Counted from the first letter of the stretch, positions 12,201-20,654 are shown. The stretch: DNA of 64,000 nt from Catonia carolina (GCA_035578175.1 JAQMRL010000006.1:55593001-55657000); one strand, 5' to 3'. Notes: generated by a model not told the origin, from the sequence alone. A program made the numbers and translations.

Positions 12201-15200
12201 TTTTATGGTTACTATATAAATAATTAAAAAAAACAAAAAAAGGAAATGAAAAAAATATAAAAAAATAGAAAGCTCTAGTAAGTATAAAAGTAAGTTTATA
12301 AAGTAAAAGTAATTATTTATAGCAATAAAATAATAAATAAAATCTATAATTAAGCAGAACTTTATAGTAATAATAGTAATAAAATCGGCCTACTCGCTAT
12401 AGTTCTGAATAATCGAGAATAATTCTCGATTATTCAGAACTATGTTATTATTAACTGTATTTGTATTTTTAACATTCACTGTTTAATAATAAAGTTAAGT
12501 GTTAAGTTTTATATTTTATGTTAACTAACTTATATATTAAAACAGTTACTTAAACTTTAACATTTTTATGTTTCAATTCTGCTGTTCACCTTTGTTTTAG
12601 ATTCGATACAAGTAATGATATTAAAAGAGAAGAAAAAGGTTCTTTTGAAAATGGTATTTGGACTGTAAGAGGATTTGTTTCTTGGCTATCACCTGACAAT
12701 AAAATTCGCGGCTATGAATATACAGCTGATGACAAAGGATATCAACAGATCGGTTTGTATTCTTTTGTTTAATCGTTAATATATGTACGTTTTCAATCTG
12801 TTCAATTTAGAACAATAAGCAACCCCATGATCCAATGAGATGACATGAATGACGTGTAAATGAGGTGTATTCTGTACAGACTCAGGCCGAACATTCATGA
12901 GAGCTTATGGTTAATTTAATCCCAAATATCAAAGACACCAGTAACCACTGTCTAGTTTTAAAATTCAGTAAAACCTGGTTATACCGGGCTAATGACTGGC
13001 TATACCCTGCTTGGTATATCCGAATTCGCGATTGCAGTTCAACAAATACTTTTCATTGCCCTCATATAAAAATGTGTAATAAAAATAAATAAAAGGCATG
13101 ATTACAGCCTGGAATATTATTATATACAGTAGGGATTACCACTGGCATTGTATTGTGATTACGTATTAATTTATTGCTGTAGTTTGCGACGCTATTGTTT
13201 TCTTTATTTTGAGCGCAATCCCATTCAGAATATAATAAAGTCGCGAACGTAATACATGAGCTGGTAGAAATTAAGGGGTTTTCCTTTCTTTTAACTTCTT
13301 TGCACTTTTGTATAAATGTCCGCGCCGAGCCCAGTATACCCGAATCCCCCGGTATCTCGAGGCCCAGTATAACGAGATTTTACTGTACTTAAAAAAGTAA
13401 CTCCCTTTACTAAGGTTTGAATCAGGAACCTTCGTCTTTTGAAAATCAGCTTATTACAATATTATTTAACTGCAAGTGTTAATAATATACATAGTTTTCT
13501 GAATGATTAAAAATGATCAATTGATTTTTATCTTCATATACTATTGTATATAAACTTTATTAAGTTTATTCATAAATTGGTTTATTAATGATTGAGCTAG
13601 ACTTTAATAATGGGTCAAAGTTTACACTGAAGTATTCCAGATTTATAGTAAGGAATTAAACTTGAATTAAATCGGTTTTTTAGTCTTGTGCTTTACCACA
13701 AGCACACCAAGACACAATACTTGGGTTTTTTCATCAGAAAAGTTTTGTTAATTTTGCTAAAATAATAACTATCTTTATGCCAATTTGTCACACTACAGAA
13801 TTCCTGTTACTAGAAAGTTGTAACATAAAAACTGTGAAATTAAATTTTTTAAATTATATCCATTATTGAAAGTGAACAGCATTTTTCATTTTGAAATTTT
13901 TCTCTTTGAATGAATCGTAAACATTATGTAAACATTGTTATCCATAGTTGAATAAGTTGTAGTAGTACAAATAGGGTAATTTATACATCCATTTATCAAA
14001 AATATTTATTGTCACATTTATCTTAAGTTTGTAACCGTTCGTTTGTTCTGTTTGCTTTTGAGGCCTAACAATGGACCACTTTAATCAATATTGGGAGATC
14101 TTTTAGAACAATTTCTGGAGACTTTGGGTTTTAGTAGTCTCTTTTTTGTCTAGTAATCCTTAAGGCGTTGAGATCTTTGTTGTTGAATTTCGTCTGAAAC
14201 AACTCTTGGTTTTGCCGGCCACATTGGCGCAGTTGGTAACGTGCTCCCTTCTCATCATGCGGTTCTGGGTTCGAATCCCACTAAGGCACGGCATATTTTC
14301 ATACGTTACAAAAATTCATTTCACCCCAACGTCGTTGCTAATGACCGTTGCAGTTGGTGCGACGTTAAATAAATAAACAAATAAAAAAAAACTCTTGTTT
14401 TTTGGTTTGATTTATTTCGTTGAATCTGATGTTTGAGTTTCGTAACCGTTCGTTCTATATAAATATTGTTGTTTTGGTCAACAGCCGAAAGACTGGTTTG
14501 AACCTCTAGAAGTTTTACTAAGTAAAAATGAGGAGTGAGGTGGTTTACTATTGCCTTCCTCACTGAGTTAAAAGAGTATGCTTAACAGCATGTCAGGCCC
14601 TCTGTAAAGCATCCACTTTTCACCCTGCAGATGAAACCCTCACTTCATTTACCACAAGGTCTGGCTGTATAGTGAAATTCATTACTCTCAGAGGAGATAA
14701 CTCTGACTAGTGTCTTTTACACCTCTACCTCTTCTGTTCTAAATAGCTCAGTCTTATAATTGGCTGACTGTGTGATAAGAAACAGAACTAATTTTTGTAG
14801 CCCTGGAACCAACAGATCGAGTGCAATTAATTTAACACTCCACCTGCCCGTTATGGGCAGTTTTATGTATTGTGCGGTTCCAAGCTGCGTGTAGTTGCGG
14901 GATGAAGGGTACTGGTGAGGTATATTGAATGAGTGATGCATGCTGGGAGAACGATTGTTGTATTGCTCTGATACAAAACATTCGTTTTCAAACTTTCTGT
15001 ATTTAACATATTTGTTTGTATTTATTACATTTATTTATTTACATATTTTGACATAAATTGGTAAGTTAAATATTATGAATCCGAGCAAGTTTACCCATTC
15101 ATACCCGTTAGGTATTTGTTAAATTAATGCGCCGGATAATAAGAATATTTTTTTAGTCTAGTTAGTACACGCTACCACAACAAATGCATCAGCTGTGAAA

Positions 15201-16896
15201 CACTACTAACTCATTCAATCTCCCACTACTATAACAACGCACTACATTCCTTCCAACTACACGGAGCTGGGACTCAAGCAATTTATATTTATTTAATGAC
15301 AATTATACTTTTATTTAGTTTAGTCTTTGATAAAACTTGGTTAATATATAACTATTTTATATACTTGTGGTCTTAAACCGTAATTGTTATCACAGAAAAA
15401 ACAAAATAATCTTAAAGCTTTGCATTCCCAATTTGAAGTGAAAGTACTATTTCTTTTTCTTAATAATTCAACAGTTCATAACAATATAATATTTATAAAT
15501 GAAGAAATATTTAAATATATTTTAAGAAAGTCTTTAAATATTTTGTTAACTAAAGTAAATAATTATTGAAGTCAATTTAAAATAAAAATTAAATTAAATT
15601 AATAAAATGTCAAAGAAATAACTTATATAAATCGATATATAAATTACCCTCAGGAGTTCTACTACAAGGTTCATCTCCCACATGGTGCAAAAGTTTATAA
15701 GTAGATATAAATTCATATGTAAAAGTAGTATAAGATTATGGTCAAGTGTAAAAAATTTAGGAAATCAATTACCATCATTATGATCTAGGAAAAAATATAT
15801 TTATTCTATATAGCAATTAATTAAAAGCTAATAAAATTTTTCAGTATTTAAATCAAGATAATGTAGCTATAAGGAAAGTATTAAAAAAATTGTGATCGTA
15901 TTTTTAATGGTATGTTGTAATTTAATTCTTTCATAATCTAAAGGTTTTGCTTTGTCACTGCAACCATGAGTTCTTTTTAGCAAACATTCTTTACATACTT
16001 ACGTTACTGAGTTTCATTTCTTTCACTTACCTTTCTGGTTCCATGGCCTTCCCTTTTCCCTCTTCCCCAGGACCCATGGCCATCAAGTGTTATGAACCGG
16101 CCATATCAGGTGGAATAACGAACGAATCAAGATACAATTTGAACTATTCAATAAATAAAAAATTTTACGAAACGTTTTTCTACATATTTGGTTTTTGTTA
16201 TTCCGATAATTATGTATTTATGATTTATCGCACACCTATACTTAAATGCGTTTCGTATCCTTAATTTCGGTTTCTGGTGCAGGTTTATCGTTGATAAGCG
16301 CTCGCTGAAAGAGTTTTAATCTGACAGCGCGAAGCTATTATTTTTGTTTTTATTATACCACGCCTTCCTAAAAGTTGAGGTGGCAAATGTCACATAAGAC
16401 AATTACACGTGTTACGTGTTGGGAGTTCTGGAGATTAAAGAAAAATATTTGAGGACAGCATTTTGAAGACTTCCATTCTTACTGAGAAAATCCGCACATT
16501 CTGTTATAATCGTATCATCGAAAATATTCACAATAAATTTCTCTTCAACATCTTGTACAATTTTTTCTTTCGTGATGACGCCTACATAAGCTTTAGCTTG
16601 TGTAGTTATTATTTCTATTAATACTTTGATATTCATTTTGGTCCAGCGAATGGCTGAACATTTGTCCGAAAGTTTAATCTTGTTTAATCCTGGTTTCATT
16701 AAACCTAATCTCCACTTTCATGTAAAGTTATAACACTTAACCTAAAAAACATATTGAAGAAACCATAATTTAATAATAGTGTCTGACATTTTTCCAAAAT
16801 TATATTTTATTAAATTTTCTGCATTTTTCAGATATGGAACCACAAGATGGCGATACCCGTACCGATCCAAAAACAAAGGCAGGTTTATTAGGATAA
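3118..16896 (+). CDS. RR-1 type cuticular protein gene (3 exons seen, start exon missing)
   Basis: The exons are 3118-3272, 12601-12752 and 16832-16896 (stop TAA 16894-16896), joined by introns of 9.3 and 4.1 kb with GT-AG borders. Split codons GG|A and G|AT rejoin in frame, giving 123 residues without the initiator Met. Exon 1 encodes a hydrophobic signal peptide (KVFLLALTILASLLSSCTAA) followed by YFPG. The mature part holds a chitin-binding Rebers-Riddiford domain: GSYNFGFDTSNDIKREEKG, then TVRGFVSWLSPDNK, then YEYTADDKGYQQIG. The aromatic residues and the Y-x-A-x-D-x-G-Y core are typical of RR-1 proteins of flexible cuticle. The protein should be secreted by epidermal cells into the procuticle. 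The start codon must lie in an upstream exon or depend on another acceptor near 3130. I could not place it. Both introns are packed with repeats. Confidence 0.85.
3382..4215. mobile_element. fold-back mariner-type non-autonomous element, long TIRs
   Basis: The ends are CAGGGTGATTCACGAAG and its inverse, flanked by TA (3380-3381 and 4216-4217). The left arm (3382-3706) and right arm (3884-4215) are near-perfect inverted repeats of about 330 bases, leaving only about 180 bases of loop. The termini and an inner block around GCTAGCGAAAG match the intact mariner at 30709-33220, so it was probably mobilised by a related transposase. There is no coding capacity. It lies in intron 1 of the cuticular gene. 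Confidence 0.8.
4398..4560 (-). pseudogene. jockey-clade LINE fragment, RT C-terminus
   Basis: The minus strand encodes YKLTQLSSKYQEKLVDHP and then NSLALNLLDNSED, closely like the C-terminal segment of the jockey fragments at 5306 and 19482. It is cut short at both ends and abuts a mariner relic. Confidence 0.6.
4634..4825 (-). pseudogene. mariner transposase C-terminal fragment
   Basis: Sixty-three minus-strand codons and a stop remain, reading LFPKVKSALHGTIFESVEAV, then DFQHCFQQWKIRMERC and YIEGD. This is the conserved C-terminus of SETMAR-like mariner transposases. The catalytic domain is missing, so it is a relic. It is unrelated to the DUF4817-type element at 30709. It is immediately followed by jockey fragment sequence on the same strand. 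Confidence 0.75.
4975..5945 (-). pseudogene. jockey-clade non-LTR retrotransposon, 5'-truncated
   Basis: Read from 5945 down, it encodes the reverse transcriptase from just before the palm motif: GVPQGSVLTPFLYSLYTSDL, then ATFADDTAVQS, then a thumb and C-terminus with YLGIHIDKRLTW and YKSILKPIWTNVIQLWGSAS. An uninterrupted frame of 125 codons spans 5306-5683. Stops and a frame change lie on either side. The 3' end carries an A-run (seen as T's at 4975-4983), and 5' truncation is typical of incomplete reverse transcription. It lies in intron 1 of the cuticular gene. Confidence 0.85.
5946..7549. other. AT-rich intronic sequence, nothing assigned
   Basis: This part of the cuticular gene's first intron has no long frame, no terminal repeats that I could match and no similarity to the families named here. 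Confidence 0.4.
7550..7640 (-). repeat. repeat A fragment, 5' end only
   Basis: The segment resembling CCAGTGAAAACTCAATTTAG plus the terminus TTTCTTTCCCTATATATTC matches the start of repeat A on the minus strand. Confidence 0.55.
7745..8010 (-). pseudogene. non-LTR retrotransposon ORF2 C-terminal fragment
   Basis: The minus strand encodes DRLKGHILRHPDINLLVMKG, then LEYLKQIVKDVEG, then NRIAWRTTSNQSRD and a stop, with one internal stop. This is the 'GHILRH ... W.R..NQS' tail found at the end of several LINE clades. I cannot fix the clade from so little. The 3' end is CCAGTCGAGAGACTGATGA followed by A-rich sequence, a hairpin-plus-tail arrangement similar to the end of repeat B. Confidence 0.6.
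8402..8790 (-). repeat. repeat B copy, near full length
   Basis: On the minus strand this is a nearly complete repeat B. It includes the block resembling TAGTTCTGTTTCTTATCAC, an open frame of about 75 codons starting MNFIIQPNPVVNEVKVSFA, and the 3' stem-loop at GCCTTTTGGCTGATGACC followed by AAACAACAACA. Confidence 0.85.
8936..10126 (-). repeat. repeat C copy interrupted by a jockey fragment
   Basis: The borders, TAGGTGGCAATTTTTAAAA and TTTTTAAAAATTACTACCAGCC, correspond to the two ends of the copy at 62224-62810. The interior (9820-10075) has tandem units of about 125 bases, each with a 'CCGGAAGTCAAGAAATCAAAGTC' type block and an 'AGAGTAGATA.AGAAATCA' block. The middle is occupied by a jockey fragment. 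Confidence 0.6.
9130..9745 (-). pseudogene. jockey-clade LINE fragment
   Basis: Two minus-strand frames carry the RT C-terminus. 9377-9619 has MDRKLTWNAHVTHTRHKLK and YKTVLRPIWTYGVQLWGSAK. 9159-9347 has MLHKDLQMPYVIDIAKQLYK and ends in RRRLKRLWPRDLLG. They are separated by a frameshift, and the N-terminal part is missing. The fragment is nested in repeat C, so it is younger than that copy. Confidence 0.8.
10209..10282 (+). repeat. repeat D fragment
   Basis: The stretch resembling CTTCAACATGGGAAACCATA then GGTAGATTAATTTTCCC is shared with 36001-36135 and 39165-39252. The family is short and not classified. Confidence 0.45.
10938..11110 (+). pseudogene. jockey-clade LINE fragment
   Basis: Plus-strand translation in shifting frames gives AITNTPFYVTN and DHINPNVQSLL, matching the jockey copy at 29490-30008. 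It ends abruptly at 11110, with neither the 3' untranslated part nor a tail. Confidence 0.55.
11408..11705 (-). pseudogene. jockey-clade LINE fragment with 3' end
   Basis: The minus strand encodes IFGACHNTTLNMLQRHQSKA, then LRAITNAPFYVTN and LHKDLKIPTVRDIVNATYN, with frameshifts afterwards. The same subfamily occurs at 10938 and 29490. It lies in intron 1 of the cuticular gene. Confidence 0.65.
11900..12122 (+). repeat. repeat A fragment, 3' half
   Basis: It matches the later part of repeat A: the block 'GCTTAGTTTAGCGTCAGT', then 'TTTTCATTTTGCGTCATTC', and an end similar to TTATTTACATTAACAAGAGA. Confidence 0.55.
12399..12443. repeat. perfect 45-bp palindrome
   Basis: A 22-base arm (12399-12420, beginning ATAGTTCTGAATAATCGAG) is followed by a single base and the exact reverse complement of the arm (12422-12443). 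It can form a 22-bp hairpin in DNA or in the intron 1 transcript, about 160 bases upstream of exon 2. Confidence 0.9.
12601..12752 (+). CDS. cuticular protein, exon with most of the RR-1 domain
   Basis: The acceptor is TTTTAG at 12595-12600 and the donor is G|GTTTGT at 12753. One base, 50 codons and one base encode FDTSNDIKREEKG through YEYTADDKGYQQI. No stops occur, and the phases match both neighbouring exons. Confidence 0.85.
12795..13461 (-). mobile_element. SINE3 copy split by a pogo-like element
   Basis: Minus-strand SINE3 is seen in two parts, 13386-13461 (tRNA-like head with GGTTCCTGATTCAAACCTTAG) and 12795-12965 (body). A 420-base insertion separates them. Compared with 29095-29405, the two parts are collinear. 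Confidence 0.65.
12966..13385. mobile_element. pogo/Tigger-like MITE
   Basis: The ends CAGTAAAACCTGGTTATAC and (inverted) CAGTAAAATCTCGTTATAC are typical of pogo-type Tc1-mariner relatives. TA follows on the right; on the left the pair reads TT, probably mutated. There is no transposase frame. It interrupts SINE3 in intron 2 of the cuticular gene and is relatively GC-rich. Confidence 0.7.
14060..14455 (-). pseudogene. non-LTR retrotransposon C-terminal fragment split by SINE2
   Basis: The minus strand gives RTVTKLKHQIQRNKSNQKTR and, beyond the nested SINE2, SDEIQQQRSQRLKDY and TKKRLLKPK. This is a basic C-terminal tail like the one encoded at 25200-25350, so it is likely the same LINE family, badly decayed. 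Confidence 0.5.
14215..14389 (+). mobile_element. SINE2 copy with target-site duplication
   Basis: The tRNA-like head has A box TGGCGCAGTTGGTAACG and B box GGTTCGAATCCC. The body contains GTTGCTAATGACCGTTGCAG, and the end is GACGTTAAATAAATAAAC plus an A-run. The flanks AACTCTTGG (14200-14208) and AACTCTTG (14390-14397) form a direct repeat, as expected for LINE-driven insertion. It is nested in a LINE fragment. Confidence 0.75.
14466..14865 (-). repeat. repeat B copy, full length
   Basis: It covers the whole unit on the minus strand, from the 5' start near GCCCATAACGGGCAGGTGGAG (14865) to the 3' stem-loop CAGTCTTTCGGCTGTTGACC and the AAACAACAA end. The internal frame is broken. Confidence 0.8.
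15270..16831. other. rest of intron 2, mostly unassigned
   Basis: This is AT-rich sequence. Two open frames stand out but match nothing I recognise: plus 15947-16264 (105 codons) and minus 16412-16699 (95 codons, starting MKPGLNKIKLSDKCS). Neither has splice context or repeated copies in the window. Confidence 0.4.
16832..16896 (+). CDS. cuticular protein, last exon
   Basis: The acceptor is TTTCAG at 16826-16831. Two bases complete the split Asp codon, followed by MEPQDGDTRTDPKTKAGLLG and TAA. A polyadenylation signal AATAAA lies near 16985. Confidence 0.8.
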
Positions 16897-17384
16897 TTTA
16901 AATAGATGGAATGTCCAAAAATTCATAAGAACTATAACATCAAGTACAAAAAGTAACATTGATTTACGAAGAAATAACCAACAAAAATAAAACAACATAA
17001 TTTCTCATTCAAAAATTTCTGACTACCTCTTCTATTTTTAATTGGTTCATATTTGAAAACTTTTGAGCTAAAAATATTTTAAAATGTGTTGAACTTCCAT
17101 TATTAAATTGTAACGTCTGGTCCACCCTTTATATCATTTACCATCTACAATTACTTTTTATGTAGTAAAATTGAAATAATACTTGGATTGATTAATTAAT
17201 TAAATTAATAGAAATTATTTTTCTTAATATTTCTGTATTGGTCTGACATTTTTTTTATACACAGAATACAATTGACAATCTGCGTAGGGACAATAAGCAA
17301 AAATAGTAGTTCAACAAATGGCAATAACTTGTCAGAAGAGCTCCCAGCAGTATTATCTTCTTTAAATAAAAATGTTTAAAACAA

Positions 17385-17700
17385 TTAGAAATTGGAAAGT
17401 ATCAATAAATTATTGAAAAAAATATGAATAGTATACTTGTACAAACATATTAAAAAATAAATAAATAAAATAAAAAGTATCTGCCATTTTCTCTGAAAGG
17501 TAGGTGGGATGGAGTTTTTTAAACGTCGCTGAGTAGCGCTGTAGTTTAGAAAATAGGTAGCTTTGCGATTGAGATCGTGTTCCAACTTAACTTTGTAAAT
17601 TTTGTTGTATTTTTTAATTTCTTCTTGTAATAAGTTCATGTCTGGATGTAATGTTATTTCTTATGTACCATAAAGAGTCGGTGATTGTTTGAATTGAAAG
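17385..17700 (-). pseudogene. jockey-clade LINE fragment, C-terminus
   Basis: The minus strand encodes DSLWYIRNN (another frame), then MNLLQEEIKKYNKIYKVKLE and ATYFLNYSATQRRLKNSIPP, the jockey C-terminal layout seen at 19482. It is truncated at the 5' end. Confidence 0.6.
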
Positions 17701-17954
17701 CAATAATAAACAAATATTTTTATTTCATTTTTATATTTATTTTGTATATTAACTTTTTGTAGATTTGTTGTATAATTTGTAAATAAAAATGCTTTAACAC
17801 TGTATAATATTGTATTGTATAAATTTTTTGTATTTAATGCAATAACATTATGATTTTAAGTATCCTGAAGAATATAGTGTATAAGTAAAATCTTAGTAGA
17901 TGAAATATTGATGAATGCCAAAACAAAACATAAATTATAAAAGTTAAACTATTT

Positions 17955-18795
17955 TTGCTTTCTCTTGCCTATAAGAATATATAGGAAGGAAAGTATTGTT
18001 TTCATGTAGTTTTTTTGAAATTGAGTTTTCACAGGATAATCACGTTTTCAGACCCCCTGAACCCAAAAACCATGTTTTTAGCAATTGGTCTGTGTGTCGT
18101 ACGAAGCTGAAACTTGAAACTTAAGTTAGATACTACTAGAAAAACCGACGCAAACATTTTCATTAAAATCGGTCAACCGGAAGTAGTAGTTTATTCGTGT
18201 AATCTTTCACTTTTTTGCGATTTTTTCAAAAAGGGCTCCTACGGTGTTTTTAAAAATCGCGTCATTTACTACGTACATTGTCATTTACGTACATTGTTTA
18301 TGCTTTACAAGATAGGATAGGCGCCATATCTGCTTAAATTCTTGAGAAGGCTGTAGTACTCTCGCAGAAAAAAATGTTTCTCTAAAGATTGCGGCCTTAA
18401 TATGCATTTTAGAGTAAAAGATTATAATAAAAGTTGTAGACAATTTCAAAATTTATAACCTTTATTTCAAACATCTGTAAAAAATTTTTTTTGAAGATTT
18501 TGGCCTTAGTATGCATTTTACGACAAAAGTGTATTCAAATTTATAGGAAATTAAAAGGTCTATAACATTTATTTAGAGCATTTTTCTCTACAGAGCCTAG
18601 CTTAACGTGAAAGAGTGATATTCCGTTTTTTTTAAGCCAAACTGAGATTAATTTTCATTTTGCATCATTTACTCATGATTAAAATAAGGTTATTTTTTTA
18701 TTTCTAATGTTTTATTACTAATATTAGGTTATATTGTTCATTATATGTTTTGGCAAGAGAAAGTCGTATGAGTGTTTCACACCAGATTTTTTACT
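17955..18795 (+). repeat. repeat A copy, full length
   Basis: It runs from the terminus CTTTCTCTTGCCTATAAG to the inverse terminus GGCAAGAGAAAG (18753-18764), and then the hairpin GTATGAGTGTTTCACAC. About 100 bases in is a conserved stretch ATTAAAATCGGTCAACCGGA. Internal units of about 130 bases repeat at least twice. Short coding-like strings such as NIFIKIGQPEVV recur between copies, but the frames are not conserved. Confidence 0.7.
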
Positions 18796-19003
18796 GTTTT
18801 TTTTCTGTTATATAATATGAAACTGAGTGTTTTTAGGCCTTATAATGTTTGAACTTACCTTGAAATTAAATTGTTAAATCAGTAATTTATAACCGAGTTG
18901 TAGAGGTAACGATGATATGTGTTTTATAAACCAATAGGTTAAGTTAGGTCACTAATGGATCAAAAAGGCACCACAATGTGACTTAAGCAGGTATATTGTG
19001 TTA

Positions 19004-20249
19004 CAGTAAGATCCCAGTTATCCAATCTTCACTCATCCGACATTAGGATTATCCGACGTGACTGTGACGAATGTGAATTGATAAGCAAGGGCATAATATT
19101 TAGACTATGTTAAAAACCAACAAGAAACTATCTTTATGGACATAATGTTGATGCGGCACTGAGTTGATATTGCTGTCAAGAAAAGGGCTCATGTCTTTAA
19201 TTTAAACATCATGTAAACAATCGTCTATAATAGAGTTTTTCCAAAAAATAGTAAATCTTTTCGTAAGTTGCCGTACTGACAAACATTTTGAGTATGCAAT
19301 TATGATAAATTTATTAAATAATCTTTGTCCACAATTGTTTTAAATTGTTGATAGTATTTAGGTAGATAGGGCCTACCTACTAAAACTTATTACCACCTTC
19401 AGTATTTACAACTTAAAATTATTTATCGTAATTTTTGCAAACGTATAATGTTTCATGAAATTTATTTTTAAAATCTAATAAGTGTACAAAGTAATACTCA
19501 AACCAATTTGGACGTATGAGTTAGAGCTATGGGGTACAGCTAGTTCATCAAATATAGAAATACTGCAACGCTTTCAATCAAAATGCCTGAGACTGATCAC
19601 TGCAGCCCCATGGTACGTAACAAATGAAATACTACACAATGACCTAAACCTGCCCTTCATAAAAGAAGAAATTAAACAACATAGCGAAAAACATTTACAA
19701 AAACTAGAAGACCATCAGAATCCATTAGCGATTAGCCTCCTTGACAACAGCGAATATACTTATAGACTGAAACGCTTTAAACCATTGGACTTACCTCTAC
19801 GATTTTGTTAGTCATTTAAATTTTTTTTCATCTTTTCTACTTCAACTCCTAATCATCAGCATCTCATAATTGGCGTCGTTTTCATCTCTACCATCGTCAT
19901 TGTCATCTCCAACTTCAACACTTTGTGTTTCGAAATGTTGATTAACGGTTCATCAAGTTTGATTTTGTATAGATATATTTTTTTTGTTTCTTCACAGTTT
20001 GGTCTTTTTCAAACACACTACTGAGTGTCGTTTGTGTTTTAATTCTAAGGATATTACTCAGATTTTCTCATATTTGGTTAAAGTTATTGTATTTATTAAC
20101 TGATTGCAAAAGAAAAACTATACTGCTAAAAAAATAAAAATTAAAAAAATAAATGTACTATTTATTTAAATTATCTTGTGGTGCCGGATTATCCGATATT
20201 TTGTTTATCCGACCATCTCCCGGTCATGTTTTTGTCGATAATGAGACTG
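19004..20249. mobile_element. pogo-like element split by a jockey fragment
   Basis: The left end is CAGTAAGATCCCAGTTATC and the inverted right end is CAGTCTCATTATCGACAAA. TA lies on both sides (19002-19003 and 20250-20251). Both ends contain GGATTATCCGA-type motifs common in pogo/Tigger termini. Without the nested jockey sequence it would be about 570 bases, hence non-autonomous. Confidence 0.6.
19478..20153 (+). pseudogene. jockey-clade LINE 3' fragment, nested
   Basis: Plus-strand 19482-19811 is open for 109 codons: YKVILKPIWTYELELWGTAS, SNIEILQRFQSKCLRLITAA, ALSLLDNSE-like text and a stop. About 340 bases of 3' untranslated sequence and an A-rich tail (20130-20153) follow. The flanks TAAGTGTAC and TAAATGTAC are a possible imperfect target duplication. 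Confidence 0.8.
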
Positions 20250-20349
20250 TACTTATGAATGAATGGTATAAGAATTGGTATATTTTTTTAAACAAAACTA
20301 CAGTATTACTTACTTATTATTTATTTGGTTTAATTTTTATGCATTAAAT

Positions 20350-20649
20350 TTAATGAGCATAGACATAAGGAACTGGAGCTGGTGCTACATATGGTGCGTG
20401 AACTGGGACTGGAACTGGAACTGGTGCAGGAACTGGTACTGGTTGGACAACTGGTACTGGGTAGTCGTATTCAACAACCTTCTTGATTGGAACTGGTACA
20501 GTTCTGTAGACTGGAGTTGGTTCTTGTACAACGTATGGTTGCTTAACGACTGTTACTTCTGGAGCAGCTACATTGACTTTTGATAATAAAACTGGTGGGA
20601 GGACTGGAGCTGATGCTGAAACCATGGTGGCTACCATTGCAAAGATGAT
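20350..20649 (-). CDS. Pro/Val-rich cuticular-type secreted protein, last exon
   Basis: On the minus strand the acceptor TTTCAG (revcomp of 20650-20655) opens a 99-codon frame ending in TAA at 20350-20352. It begins IIFAMVATMVSASAPVLPP, a signal-peptide core whose start codon must be in an upstream exon (above 20655) that I could not place. Next come TVVKQPYVVQEPTPVYRTVP and a low-complexity tail VPVPAPVPVPVPVHAPYVAP ending PYVYAH. Short secreted proteins with Pro-Val/Ala-Pro-Val/Tyr repeats are usual among low-complexity cuticular proteins, and an RR-1 gene lies 3.5 kb away. There is no RR domain, so the assignment rests on composition and context. An AATAAA lies downstream near 20320. Confidence 0.7.
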   Translation of the reverse strand: MIFAMVATMVSASAPVLPPVLLSKVNVAAPEVTVVKQPYVVQEPTPVYRTVPVPIKKVVEYDYPVPVVQPVPVPAPVPVPVPVHAPYVAPAPVPYVYAH

Positions 20650-20654
20650 CTGAA

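Noticed and set aside
14215..14292. Possible tRNA gene (A and B boxes)
   Set aside because: No convincing acceptor-stem pairing, followed by a SINE body and A-rich tail, flanked by a target duplication and present in several copies. It is a SINE head. The same applies to 332-407, 29330-29405, 35093-35165 and 59290-59370.
15947..16264. 105-codon plus-strand frame in intron 2
   Set aside because: The start is weak, the translation resembles nothing I know and no splice logic connects it to the cuticular exons. It is kept only as part of the intron description.
17955..18795. Repeat A as a Helitron
   Set aside because: There is a hairpin near the 3' end, but I see no CTRR terminus after it and no A|T insertion pattern. 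The inverse motif at the other end also argues against it.
20275..20583. Plus-strand Trp/Asn-rich frame of 102 codons
   Set aside because: It is the complement of the Pro/Val-rich cuticular-type exon. The WNWNW pattern is the mirror of the VPVP repeats.
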